Of a stretch of DNA of 29,099 bases, positions 15,688 to 23,549 are shown one piece after another. This stretch comes from a bacterium. GTDB lineage: Bacteria; JAJVIF01; JAGGVT01. The notes beneath the pieces were generated by a model. That model did not search any database, was not told the DNA's origin, and was given only the letters and a program-made list of their open reading frames with translations. The DNA lies in the NCBI GenBank assembly GCA_021157815.1, contig JAGGVT010000195.1, positions 1 to 29,099 of the forward strand, in the 5' to 3' direction. Both the position numbers and the translations under genes were made by a program. Every line of letters starts with the position of its first letter. The first letter of the stretch is position 1.

Positions 15688-15968
15688 AATAACACCATGC
15701 TTTAGAACTTGTCGAAAAGGATGTTAATCTTTATATATATACCATTATCTTGATAACTCTCGGGTGCCGCCCACACATCACGTCTTTTTGTGATTTGTGG
15801 GTGAAAATGCGTAACTTCGCAGAAAACACCCATAAAGCCGGGACGGCTGTATGGGCGGCACCCGATGTTATATATAAAAATGCTGAAACGAAATATGAAC
15901 CATATCGGCTTCAGCCTTTCACCGATAACACAATGCTTTAGCATGGTGCTTAGTAGCATGGTGCTGAA
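15688..15968. repeat. Composite palindromic repeat, copy 2
   Basis: Its core at 15761-15864 is about 95% identical to 2333-2435 and keeps the perfect 13-bp ends CGGGTGCCGCCCA/TGGGCGGCACCCG. It is bracketed by CACCATGCTTTAG at about 15692-15704 on the left. On the right are CACAATGCTTTAGCATGGTG (about 15930-15949) and a further half-copy GTAGCATGGTGC. It occupies most of the gap 15668-15998. Confidence 0.85.
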
Positions 15969-15998
15969 GTGCGGTAAAAATTATCAAAGGCGAATAAA

Positions 15999-17048
15999 AT
16001 CAACCTTCTCTCCTTCACAATAAAGCGCCTATATCAGCTAATCCCTGTCTTGCTCGGGATTAGTTTTATAACATTCATGCTGACCTTCATCGTACCCGGC
16101 GACCCCGTTCGCTTTATCATGGGACAGAAATCAGACCCGAAAATCGAGCAGAAAATTCGTGAGAAATGGGGACTCGACAAGCCGTGGTATGTGCAGTATG
16201 GACGATTCCTCACCAGCGCTGTTCAAGGGGATTTGGGAAAATCATATCGAATGCACGGGCGAGAGGTCAGCGACGTTCTATCTGAAAAGTTTATAAACAC
16301 TGCGATTCTCACAATCGCCGCGTTGGTAATCGCGATAATTATTGGGGTGGTTGTCGGAATATTCAGTGCGTTCAGGCCGAATACAATACTGGATTACATT
16401 TTCATGACTAGCGCTCTCATAGGCGTCAGCGCGCCTGTATTCTGGCTTGGCATGATGCTTTACATTGTCTTCATTTCAAAACTGCACTGGATAACCGGCG
16501 AGGGATTCATCGACACATTCCGATATATTCCAATAAGCATCGGCTCGTATAAAACCGCTATTCCATATTTTGATCAGGTTATTCGATTATCAATAGGGGA
16601 GGAAATCTGGAAAATAACACTTCCTTTTTTCCATGAAAAACTGGTACTACCCGCCCTTACGCTTGCAACAATCCCTATGGCTATAATCGCACGCATGACA
16701 AGATCATCCATGCTCGAGGTTCTTAATCTGGACTACATCCGAACCGCGCGCGCAAAGGGACTGAGTGAATTTAGAGTGATAACGCATCACGCTCTGAAAA
16801 ACGCGCTGATTCCAATTATCACGGTAATCGGAACACAATTCGCCTACCTTCTTGCCGGGGCGGTTTTGACTGAAACAGTATTCGCCTGGCCCGGACTGGG
16901 CAGCGTTGTGGTAGAGGCAATCCGCCAGCGTGATTTCCCAATCGTAATGGGCGCGGTTATGCTTTTCGCATTCGTATTCGTCCTAGTTAATCTTGTCGTT
17001 GATATTCTCTACGCGATGGTTGACCCACGTATCCGCTACGAAAGATAA
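15999..17048 (+). CDS. DppB/OppB-type peptide ABC transporter permease
   Basis: The product spans the inner membrane and would form half of a di/oligopeptide (or nickel) importer channel. The family-typical N-terminus (FTIKRLYQLIPVLLGISF) is encoded upstream of the first conventional start (TTG 16050), and there is no ATG, GTG or TTG between the upstream stop at 15975 and 16050. I therefore place the start at ATC 15999, with AAAGG 8 nt upstream; TTG 16050 is the conservative alternative. The conserved permease loop YIRTARAKGLSEFRVITHHA with ALKNALIP marks the ATPase-docking site, and the C-terminus DPRIRYER is typical. No DppC, ATPase or binding protein is adjacent, so the partners must lie elsewhere or the gene is an orphan. 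Confidence 0.9.
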   Translation: MNLLSFTIKRLYQLIPVLLGISFITFMLTFIVPGDPVRFIMGQKSDPKIEQKIREKWGLDKPWYVQYGRFLTSAVQGDLGKSYRMHGREVSDVLSEKFINTAILTIAALVIAIIIGVVVGIFSAFRPNTILDYIFMTSALIGVSAPVFWLGMMLYIVFISKLHWITGEGFIDTFRYIPISIGSYKTAIPYFDQVIRLSIGEEIWKITLPFFHEKLVLPALTLATIPMAIIARMTRSSMLEVLNLDYIRTARAKGLSEFRVITHHALKNALIPIITVIGTQFAYLLAGAVLTETVFAWPGLGSVVVEAIRQRDFPIVMGAVMLFAFVFVLVNLVVDILYAMVDPRIRYER

Positions 17049-17059
17049 ATAAACCAATC

Positions 17060-17138
17060 GTAGGGGCGCTGCTTGCCGCGCCCTGAATTTGCCATGTTTA
17101 ATGCGGTACACCGGGGCGCATCAAACAGCGCCCCCTAC
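17060..17138. repeat. GTAGGGGCGCTG inverted-repeat element
   Basis: GTAGGGGCGCTG at 17060-17071 and its near-inverse CAGCGCCCCCTAC at 17126-17138 enclose a GC-rich spacer with no coding potential. MITE-like. Confidence 0.6.
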
Positions 17139-17152
17139 AGGATATGCTTAAT

Positions 17153-17200
17153 TGTAACCCGGTGTCCCCTCACCGGGGTACTGCGTGAATTAGCCACCCA
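17153..17200. repeat. GTAACCCGGTGTCCC hairpin repeat
   Basis: GTAACCCGGTGTCCCCTCAC and CGGGGTA, then a shared tail ending AATTAGCCACCCA. It matches 25928-25975 over about 48 bp, tail included. Confidence 0.7.
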
Positions 17201-17215
17201 ATAATATCCCGGAAA

Positions 17216-17240
17216 ATAAAAAAACCCTCATTACGAGGGC
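17216..17240 (-). terminator. Terminator downstream of the octamer array, minus strand
   Basis: On the minus strand, CCCTC, loop GTAAT and GAGGG run into TTTTTTTATTTT. Transcripts of the lipoprotein gene at 17572-18369 would pass through the whole octamer array before ending here. Confidence 0.75.
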
Positions 17241-17246
17241 ACAATT

Positions 17247-17560
17247 TCACTAACTTACTAATCTTCTAACTCACTAACTTACTAACTCACTAACTTACTA
17301 ACTTACTAACTTACTAACTTACTAACCTTCTAACTTTTTAACCTGCTAACTCACTAACTCACTAACTTACTAACTTACTAACTTACTAACTTACTAACTT
17401 ACTAACTTACTAACCTTCTAACTTTTTAACCTGCTAACTTACTAACCTGCTAACTTACAAACCTGCTAACTTACAAACCTGCTAACTTACAAACCTGCTA
17501 ACTTACTAACTTACTAACTTACTAACTTACTAACCTTCTAACTTACTAACCTGCTAACTG
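17247..17560 (-). repeat. 8-bp tandem repeat array (AAGTTAGT family), 3' of the lipoprotein gene
   Basis: About 39 units, reading GTTAGTAA on the minus strand, with variants such as GTTAGCAG, GTTAGAAG and GTTTGTAA. It ends within about 12 bp of the lipoprotein gene stop at 17572. The orientation relative to its gene is the same as for the array behind transketolase. There is no coding capacity in any frame. Confidence 0.92.
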
Positions 17561-17571
17561 TTTTTCGGTAC

Positions 17572-18369
17572 TCACAGTTCCAAATTTGCTGAAATCAGAG
17601 TCTCCGGCAACCAGCCATTCATTTCCTCAATGCCACCTTTAATAAGGCGGATAAGATACCAGTTGCCTTCAATGCCCCGACGTCGTCCCTTGATTCGAAT
17701 TATCGTCGCGTGCGCACCCCACGATTTGACATCCTCCACACCGGTTATTTTCGATGTGTCCCATGTAATAAGAAGTGGTACGGGAGTACAGGAAGCGGTC
17801 ATTTCAGGATCGCCCATTTTTGAATTTCTCTCTTTACCTGATTTTTGGATATCAGCTGTTTCCTTTGGATATAATTTTGTACCATCCTGCTTGGATTTCT
17901 TGAATTTATCACCATCTGTTTTAAGTTCAGGATTTTTATCAAGTATCTCTTTCTCCTTTTGTATACGCTCTTCAAGCGCACTCGGGGATTCGCTCATTTC
18001 AGTCAACGGGTTTCCGTTTATATATGCCTTGTCGCCAATATCGAACTTAAATTGCGGACAACCATAATAATCGTTGGTTTCCTTCATCCTCTCCCAGACC
18101 TTCTTTGCGGCTGCGAACTGGTTTACGCATTTGGGTAGATGACCCGGTGAAACGGCTATTTTGTGAACATCCTCAGGTTTGGGTTCAGCTTTCTTGATTG
18201 TGGAGTTTGGGATAGCTGCTCCCTGCTGAGCGGTAATATCCACTACATCGCCTGATCCCGTTTTTTCATCTGGAAAATATTTGGATGTATCACTGCTCGG
18301 GCTGGAGCATGATGTTAATACCCCTAACGATAAAATCACCAATGCGAAAAATATGATAGTAAGTCTCAT
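17572..18369 (-). CDS. Lipoprotein of unknown function with C-terminal SH3-like segment
   Basis: The 265-residue product starts at an ATG with GGAG 9 nt upstream. It has a type II signal with lipobox LTSC (Cys21). A Ser/Pro/Lys-rich linker follows, then a cysteine-containing region (CVNQFAAAKKVWERM and YYGCPQF), a long Lys/Glu-rich stretch and a C-terminal segment (NWYLIRLIKGGIEEMNGWLP) that looks like a bacterial SH3-type fold. I do not recognise a family. Its transcript probably extends through the octamer array to the terminator at 17216-17240. An ATGATATC/GATATCAT palindrome at 18441-18459 sits near its likely promoter. Confidence 0.7.
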   Translation of the reverse strand: MRLTIIFFALVILSLGVLTSCSSPSSDTSKYFPDEKTGSGDVVDITAQQGAAIPNSTIKKAEPKPEDVHKIAVSPGHLPKCVNQFAAAKKVWERMKETNDYYGCPQFKFDIGDKAYINGNPLTEMSESPSALEERIQKEKEILDKNPELKTDGDKFKKSKQDGTKLYPKETADIQKSGKERNSKMGDPEMTASCTPVPLLITWDTSKITGVEDVKSWGAHATIIRIKGRRRGIEGNWYLIRLIKGGIEEMNGWLPETLISANLEL

Positions 18370-18389
18370 TTGTTATTCTCCGATCATCT

Positions 18390-18459
18390 TACGCACTTTT
18401 AATGCGTTAAGAACGAGCTTGAGATAAATTATATATTCGAATGATATCAAAGATATCAT
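18390..18459 (-). promoter_or_regulatory. Promoter region with 19-bp palindrome upstream of the lipoprotein gene
   Basis: TATAAT on the minus strand (18433-18428) is overlapped on its upstream side by the perfect palindrome ATGATATCAAAGATATCAT (18441-18459), a candidate operator. A second imperfect dyad (TTACGCA..TGCGTTAA) lies in the leader at about 18389-18411. Confidence 0.4.
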
Positions 18460-18512
18460 TTTTAATTATACTCGCTAAAAATTTATTGAACCGGAAAGAG
18501 ACCAGTACATGA

Positions 18513-20447
18513 TTATACCGGTTCTGGTGATAATCCGCCATGCTCTAATGAATCATCCTCCAGTTCATCCTTTTCATCCTTAATGGATTCCGAGCGTGGT
18601 GTTGAATCATCATCAGAGACGATTTCAGGCAATGGCTTCCCTTCCATTATCGCCTTGATTTCCTCAGCTACCAGCATTTCGCGTTCCAAAAGTGCGTGAG
18701 CAAGGGCTTCCAGTTTGTCACGATGAGCTTCAAGCATCGCGTTGACATCTGCAAAACAATCTTCAATTAGTTCATTTACTTCTTTATCAATTTCCTTGGC
18801 GATATCCTCCGAGTAATCGCGTTCCTCTCCAAAGTCCCGGCCAAGGAATACCTGGTGATGCTGTTTTCCGTATGTTCTTGGTCCAAGTTTTTTGCTCATT
18901 CCAAATTCCATAACCATTCGACGCGTAAGCTCGGTTACTCTCGAAAGGTCATCGCGTGCGCCGGTTGTCTGTTCGTTATAGATCAATTCCTCTGCTGCTC
19001 TTCCACCCAAAGCTCCTTTGACTTTATGGATAAGCTCATTCTTGGTTGTGAGGTATCTGTCCTCCAGTGGAAGCTGCAGAGTATAACCAAGCGCCATTCC
19101 GCGTGGGAGGATTGAAATCTTATGGATAGGATCAATATCTCCTGAGAAGAACATTACAAGAGCATGGCCGGCTTCATGGAAAGCGATCATTTCCTTTTCC
19201 TTTTCGGAAATGACTCTGCTTCTGCGTTGCGGTCCAGCTACAACCCTGTCAGTTGCCTCTTCGAATTGCACCATTGTAATTTTTTTCAATTCGAGTCGAG
19301 CGGCGAGTATAGCGGCTTCATTGACAAGATTCTGCAAATCCGCGCCTGTGAATCCCGGAGTTCTTCTCGCAAGGACTCTCAAATCGACATCATCAGCAAG
19401 TGGCGTTTCGCGAGAATGAATTATTAGAATGTCCTCTCTGCCTTTGACATCCGGTTTGTCAACCACAATTCGCCTGTCGAATCGGCCCGGTCGAAGCAGG
19501 GCGGGATCAAGAATATCCGGGCGGTTTGTGGCTGCCAGAATTATCACTCCGCTGTTTGGGTCGAATCCATCCATTTCCACAAGAAGCTGGTTTAGAGTTT
19601 GCTCGCGTTCATCATGGCCGCCGCCCAAGCCAGCGCCTCTCTGCCGGCCTACAGCGTCTATTTCATCAACGAAAATAATGGATGGCGCATGGTGCTTTGC
19701 CTGATCGAATAAATCTCTCACACGGCTCGCACCGACTCCAACGAACATCTCCACAAAGTCACTTCCGGACATGTGTAAAAAAGGAACTCCGGCTTCGCCT
19801 GCAATCGCTCGCGCCAGAAGGGTTTTCCCGCATCCGGGAGGGCCTACAAGCAAAACGCCTTTGGGAATTTTGGCTCCCAAAGCAATGAATTTCTTTTTAT
19901 CCTGAAGGAACTCGACAACCTCTTCAAGTTCCTCTTTGGCTTCCTCGATACCAGCGACATCGTTGAAATTTATATTCGGTTTGTTATCCGTAAGCATCTT
20001 GGCTTTGGACTTTCCAAAGCTCATTGCCTGTCCGCCGGATGCCTGCGCCTGTCTCATCATCAGCATATACAGGAATATTATAACGATAATCGGAAGGATG
20101 AAAATGAATGCCGGTCCCAGTATCTGAAGATAAAGCGGTGGTTTAAGAAAGCGGACAGTGTCCACAAGTTTGTTCTGTACGACAGATTCTATCCACCAGT
20201 CTGAGTTTGTTGGAAGGTTTGATTTGACGCGCGTTCCACTGGCTTTGGTCGCGATTACAATGCCTTCCTCATCACGAATCTCAAGCTCGGTGATTTGATC
20301 GTTTATTTCGCCTGTCCCAACGAGTTCCTTTTGAAGGGACATGAAATCGATTTCATCCATTCGCTTGCTGCTTGTCCAGATTGACCAGAACAACGCGACA
20401 AGTATGAGGAGGGTTAATGCGAATATGGCATTATAATTCTTGGACAT
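18513..20447 (-). CDS. ftsH: ATP-dependent zinc metalloprotease FtsH
   Basis: FtsH is the membrane-anchored hexameric AAA protease that degrades unassembled or damaged membrane proteins and some regulators. The 644-residue product has an N-terminal membrane segment (about 8-24), a periplasmic domain, a second membrane segment (about 108-130) and a conserved AAA module. That module shows Walker A GPPGCGKT (202-209), Walker B DEID (261-264) and the second region of homology [21 protein letters not shown] (306-326, arginine fingers). The protease motif HEAGH is at 424-428. The C-terminus is an acidic tail. It lies 65 bp downstream of tilS on the same strand; tilS-ftsH is a common bacterial order. 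Confidence 0.98.
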   Translation of the reverse strand: MSKNYNAIFALTLLILVALFWSIWTSSKRMDEIDFMSLQKELVGTGEINDQITELEIRDEEGIVIATKASGTRVKSNLPTNSDWWIESVVQNKLVDTVRFLKPPLYLQILGPAFIFILPIIVIIFLYMLMMRQAQASGGQAMSFGKSKAKMLTDNKPNINFNDVAGIEEAKEELEEVVEFLQDKKKFIALGAKIPKGVLLVGPPGCGKTLLARAIAGEAGVPFLHMSGSDFVEMFVGVGASRVRDLFDQAKHHAPSIIFVDEIDAVGRQRGAGLGGGHDEREQTLNQLLVEMDGFDPNSGVIILAATNRPDILDPALLRPGRFDRRIVVDKPDVKGREDILIIHSRETPLADDVDLRVLARRTPGFTGADLQNLVNEAAILAARLELKKITMVQFEEATDRVVAGPQRRSRVISEKEKEMIAFHEAGHALVMFFSGDIDPIHKISILPRGMALGYTLQLPLEDRYLTTKNELIHKVKGALGGRAAEELIYNEQTTGARDDLSRVTELTRRMVMEFGMSKKLGPRTYGKQHHQVFLGRDFGEERDYSEDIAKEIDKEVNELIEDCFADVNAMLEAHRDKLEALAHALLEREMLVAEEIKAIMEGKPLPEIVSDDDSTPRSESIKDEKDELEDDSLEHGGLSPEPV

Positions 20448-20512
20448 ATTTACTTTTTAGTACTCCCATAAAACCTTAATTATAGCACTATAAACTAATA
20501 AATTCGCCTTCA

Positions 20513-22039
20513 TTAAATAAAAACCTTTGTATGAACAGGCATCAGAACGCTTATCTTAAGAACTTTCTGCCCCGTGTGCGAATACATATCCCTGCGGCAG
20601 ACTCCAACTATCCAGATTACATCATTATCCTTTTTTAATACAGGCCACTTAACCCAGAAATCGACAAGAGCACGATTACCCAGTTTGGTGTATTCTTCCT
20701 TGATATCCTTTTTCGGTTTTTCCGACAACTTCTCCGAACCTGTTATTGTCGAACCGAAGACAAGTTCGATTCCACCATCGAGAATTGACGGATCAAAATA
20801 TTCTATTGACCTATCATCAGATTCAGACTCCTCCAGGTTGATTTCGGTTGTATCAATTGCCTCCACTATGACTTCATACTCACCGATTTTATATCTGCCG
20901 GGTTTCTTAATTCTGTTGTCATCACTCAATTGTGTCATTTCAACCAACTCCCTGACATACATCTCAGCATCCGCTGATAGCGGATCAAAATTCTCATGAC
21001 TCATTTTATCCTTTAAACACGCGATAATAAAGCCTTTGCCTGACCTTGCGATAAACACCCCGTTTCCAATGTGGTGAGATTTCTTCCCACCTTTCAGGCG
21101 GATGAAATCATCCGCCATTATAAATATATCGGCTTTTCTGCGCTTCAATGGAAAATGCAATTCGTTTAAAGCCCATAATAGTATCCTGTATCGCAATGCC
21201 GCGTGGGCGTTCTTTAAATCACTTACGGATGCGACAAAGCCGATTTTCCATTCAGTCTCGAATCTTTTCCAGATAGCTCCGGCTATTTCATCATCACACA
21301 ACAGAGTATCAAGCAAATCACTCTCTCGTTTAATATTTGAAATCGTTCGCGCGATTGATTTTCCCACATCCCTGGAAAATATTTCAGACAGATGCGGAAG
21401 AACAAGCAAACGAACCTTATTTCTAAGAGTGTCTGGCTGAAGATTAGTTTCATCCTCAACCCATGATTCCGAGTTTTCTTTAAGATATTTTCTTAATTCA
21501 TCTCTGCCACAATCGAGAAGCGGCCTTACAAGCAGAATGTTCGCTATTTTTGAACACACCGGAATACCCGATAAAGCCTTGAGAGACGCGCCGGTGGACA
21601 TCCTGAGAATGAATGTCTCAATGTCATCATCAAGAGTGTGGCCGGTAAGAATCACATCCGCGTTGATTCGCTCAGCTTCGCGAATCAGTCCGCTGTAACG
21701 ATATTCGCGCGCAGCCTCCTCAATTGACTGGCCCTTATCATTAGCCGATTCTTCAAGATTGTGCGCATGCTCAATTGTCAGTGGAATTGAGTTTTGCTCG
21801 CACCAGTTTTCAACAAATTGCGCGTCCTGTTTTGAACTTTCGCCTCTGATTCCGTGTTCAAGATGATAGGCGAATATTTTTCTATGGTGCATTTTTTTTA
21901 AATCGATAAGAATTCTGGCAAGCGCGATTGAATCACCGCCTCCGGATAGCGCAACAAGCATTGGAGAATCCGAATCGGGAAGATTCTCTTTCAGTATTAA
22001 ACTGGCGCGCTTGATTATGTTCTTTGTGTAATCACTCAT
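20513..22039 (-). CDS. tilS: tRNA(Ile)-lysidine synthase TilS
   Basis: TilS adds lysine to the wobble cytidine of the minor tRNA-Ile(CAU), changing both its codon and its charging specificity. The PP-loop ATP-pyrophosphatase motif SGGGDS is at about 32-37, followed by AYHLEHGIRG and GHTLDDDIETFILR. The long C-terminal part includes a TilS C-terminal-like domain (KEEYTKLGNRALVDFWVKWP, then IWIVGVCRRD). Total length about 508 residues, at the long end for the family. I prefer ATG 22039 over a TTG two codons upstream; neither has a clear Shine-Dalgarno. It is the upstream partner of ftsH. Confidence 0.95.
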   Translation of the reverse strand: MSDYTKNIIKRASLILKENLPDSDSPMLVALSGGGDSIALARILIDLKKMHHRKIFAYHLEHGIRGESSKQDAQFVENWCEQNSIPLTIEHAHNLEESANDKGQSIEEAAREYRYSGLIREAERINADVILTGHTLDDDIETFILRMSTGASLKALSGIPVCSKIANILLVRPLLDCGRDELRKYLKENSESWVEDETNLQPDTLRNKVRLLVLPHLSEIFSRDVGKSIARTISNIKRESDLLDTLLCDDEIAGAIWKRFETEWKIGFVASVSDLKNAHAALRYRILLWALNELHFPLKRRKADIFIMADDFIRLKGGKKSHHIGNGVFIARSGKGFIIACLKDKMSHENFDPLSADAEMYVRELVEMTQLSDDNRIKKPGRYKIGEYEVIVEAIDTTEINLEESESDDRSIEYFDPSILDGGIELVFGSTITGSEKLSEKPKKDIKEEYTKLGNRALVDFWVKWPVLKKDNDVIWIVGVCRRDMYSHTGQKVLKISVLMPVHTKVFI

Positions 22040-22062
22040 TGGCAATACCGGATTATTTTAAA

Positions 22063-22090
22063 AAGAGACCTCTGAAAGACTCTTTTTATT
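22063..22090. terminator. AT-rich hairpin AAAAAGAG..CTCTTTTT
   Basis: An 8-bp stem flanked by runs of A and T on both strands, near the tilS start and just before the large palindrome. It is a weak terminator candidate in either direction. Confidence 0.35.
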
Positions 22091-22298
22091 GTAGCCCGGC
22101 TTCTCATGAAAGTTTCTCATAACTCAATTATAAGCGAAAAGGTTTGTCATTCTGAGCGCAGCGAAGAATCTATTTGCGACTGTGTTGATGATTAAACCTG
22201 ATAAAATTTATCCTCACTATCTAAAATAGATCCTTCGCTTCGCTCAGGATGACAGAAAAAACCAAGTTATGAGACAATCTCATGAGAAACCGGGCTAC
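22091..22298. repeat. 208-bp nested near-palindrome upstream of the tRNA gene
   Basis: Three nested inverted pairs: GTAGCCCGG with TTCTCATGA against TCATGAGAA with CCGGGCTAC at the outer ends; TCTCATAACT against AGTTATGAGA; and TGTCATTCTGAGCGCAGCGA against a matching arm ending TCAGGATGACA. The inner arms are the common GTCATTCTGAGCG type of dispersed palindrome. Non-coding; MITE-like. Confidence 0.75.
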
Positions 22299-22331
22299 CA
22301 TTTATTTCCGTTTTTCAAAGGTCTCAAAAGG

Positions 22332-22360
22332 TTTATACCTTGTTGGAATTCTGATAGAAT
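22332..22360 (+). promoter_or_regulatory. Promoter of tRNA-Arg and the following lipoprotein gene
   Basis: TTTATA (22332-22337), a 17-bp spacer and TAGAAT (22355-22360) with an extended TGA. Predicted initiation lies about 15 nt before the mature tRNA 5' end. Confidence 0.5.
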
Positions 22361-22381
22361 CATCTTTTACGCAATTACATT

Positions 22382-22453
22382 GCGCCCTTAGCTCAACGGA
22401 TAGAGTGATGGCCTCCGGAGCCATAGATAAAGGTTCAATTCCTTTAGGGCGCG
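22382..22453 (+). tRNA. tRNA-Arg (anticodon CCG)
   Basis: A complete cloverleaf can be drawn. Acceptor GCGCCCT/AGGGCGC; D-arm GCTC/GAGT with loop AACGGATA. Anticodon arm ATGGC/GCCAT with loop CTCCGGA, giving CCG. A 4-nt variable loop. T-arm AAAGG/CCTTT with loop TTCAATT. The discriminator is G and CCA is not encoded. Confidence 0.95.
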
Positions 22454-22459
22454 AAGAAT

Positions 22460-23131
22460 ATGATAATGAAAATTCACTATATTATAGCACTCATTGTTCT
22501 GGCTGGGATGTTTGCAGCCGGCTGTGAGTCAAAACCCACAGATAAAGCGTCCGACCCATATGCCGAACCCGATATAATCAACGACAAGTATGGATTTGTC
22601 CTAATGGACATAGCGGATTTCACTCAGGATAAATCAGAAACGGATATCGCCTGGAATATTCTTACTCTGAGAAAAGCGGATGTGCGTGTTCAGTTTGGAG
22701 TAATTAAGGGATGGAGGATTACAAGCCAGATACCTGGAATTCCAGCACCAAGCGAAAAAAACATGCTTTATGAGTGGTCGATGGGCATGCTGATGGCGCC
22801 CAAATTTTATCCCGGAACGAATAAAGCTATTCTTAACAGCATATACACAAAAGTGGATGGGAAGAACGCGCTCGTTTCAGATATCCTTCTGGAGCTGGAC
22901 AAGGAAAAATTCGATTCACTTCCCGATGCTGTTCTCAAAACAAATTATGAAGAAATTGTGTTTATGAAAAAACATCCTAGAGCAATCCTCAGGACATATC
23001 ATATTTATCGTGGCGAAGATTTATTCCATATCGAGTTGTTTTCCGATCCCCTCACTTTCAATGCGGAATTGGATGGATTTGCAAATTCAGTAATCAAGGG
23101 ATTGAGATTTCTAAAAGCGGGAAAAGGTTAG
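22460..23131 (+). CDS. Lipoprotein of unknown function, adjoining tRNA-Arg
   Basis: The 223-residue product begins only 6 nt after the tRNA (ATG 22460, or ATG 22466). The N-terminus is a type II signal with lipobox FAAGC (Cys22). The mature part has a mixed alpha/beta pattern (YGFVLMDIADFTQDKSETD near the start; YHIYRGEDLFHIELFSDP and NSVIKGLRFLKAG near the end) reminiscent of PsbP/DUF1795-like folds, but I cannot assign a family. There is no independent promoter or clear Shine-Dalgarno between the tRNA and the start, so it is probably transcribed with the tRNA. Confidence 0.75.
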   Translation: MIMKIHYIIALIVLAGMFAAGCESKPTDKASDPYAEPDIINDKYGFVLMDIADFTQDKSETDIAWNILTLRKADVRVQFGVIKGWRITSQIPGIPAPSEKNMLYEWSMGMLMAPKFYPGTNKAILNSIYTKVDGKNALVSDILLELDKEKFDSLPDAVLKTNYEEIVFMKKHPRAILRTYHIYRGEDLFHIELFSDPLTFNAELDGFANSVIKGLRFLKAGKG

Positions 23132-23230
23132 GGGAAGCACGAGTGCTGTTGTGAATTCAAATCTTAAAAACCGAGCCATGAATGTTAGAGGTTGTTTGGA
23201 AAGTACGGCGACCAATTATACCGAATAACC

Positions 23231-23457
23231 CGTCATTCCCGCGAAAGGGGCTGTTGAAAAAGGGCTGAATGTAGGGGTAGGTCTCTGTGCCTACCCTAAA
23301 TATTGGCATAAATACAGGGCAACCACGGAGAGTTGTCCCTACGGTCTGGGATATAATAGGCTTTTTCAACAGCCCCGAAAGCGGGAATCCATTTAAAAAT
23401 GAGCGATGCCAACTCTCCATAAAAGAAAAATGGATTCCCGCTTTCGCGGGAATGACG
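23231..23457. repeat. Inverted pair of dRS3-like repeats, left copy interrupted
   Basis: The left copy (CGTCATTCCCGCGAAAG ... CGGGAATCCATTT, 23231-23393) is split by a 128-bp insertion. The right copy (23430-23457, ATGGATTCCCGC TTTC GCGGGAATGACG) is intact and inverted. About 35 bp separate them. The gap 23132-23549 holds no gene. Confidence 0.85.
23248..23375. mobile_element. 128-bp MITE-like element with 15-bp terminal inverted repeats
   Basis: Its ends are GGGCTGTTGAAAAAG and the exact inverse CTTTTTCAACAGCCC. It is flanked by a 6-bp direct duplication CGAAAG (23242-23247 and 23376-23381). Removing the element and one CGAAAG restores a perfect CATTCCCGCGAAAGCGGGAA palindrome. Internally it carries GTAGGGGTAGGT..CCTACCCT and AGGGCAAC..GTTGTCCCT hairpins. 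No transposase; it must have been mobilised in trans. Confidence 0.88.
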
Positions 23458-23549
23458 GAATCTTGTTTCGTGGGAATAAAGATTTTTTACTTGCACGACA
23501 TCCTCGTTAGTGAGGGGTTGGTGGGGATTGAAACAACATTTTATTAATA

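Noticed and set aside
14777-17560. CRISPR-like repeats in the two octamer arrays
   Set aside because: The units are 8 bp, contiguous and without spacers, and no cas genes are present.
23287-23547. 86-residue open frames on either strand in 23157-23547
   Set aside because: They run across the MITE-like element and dRS3-like repeats and have no ribosome binding site.
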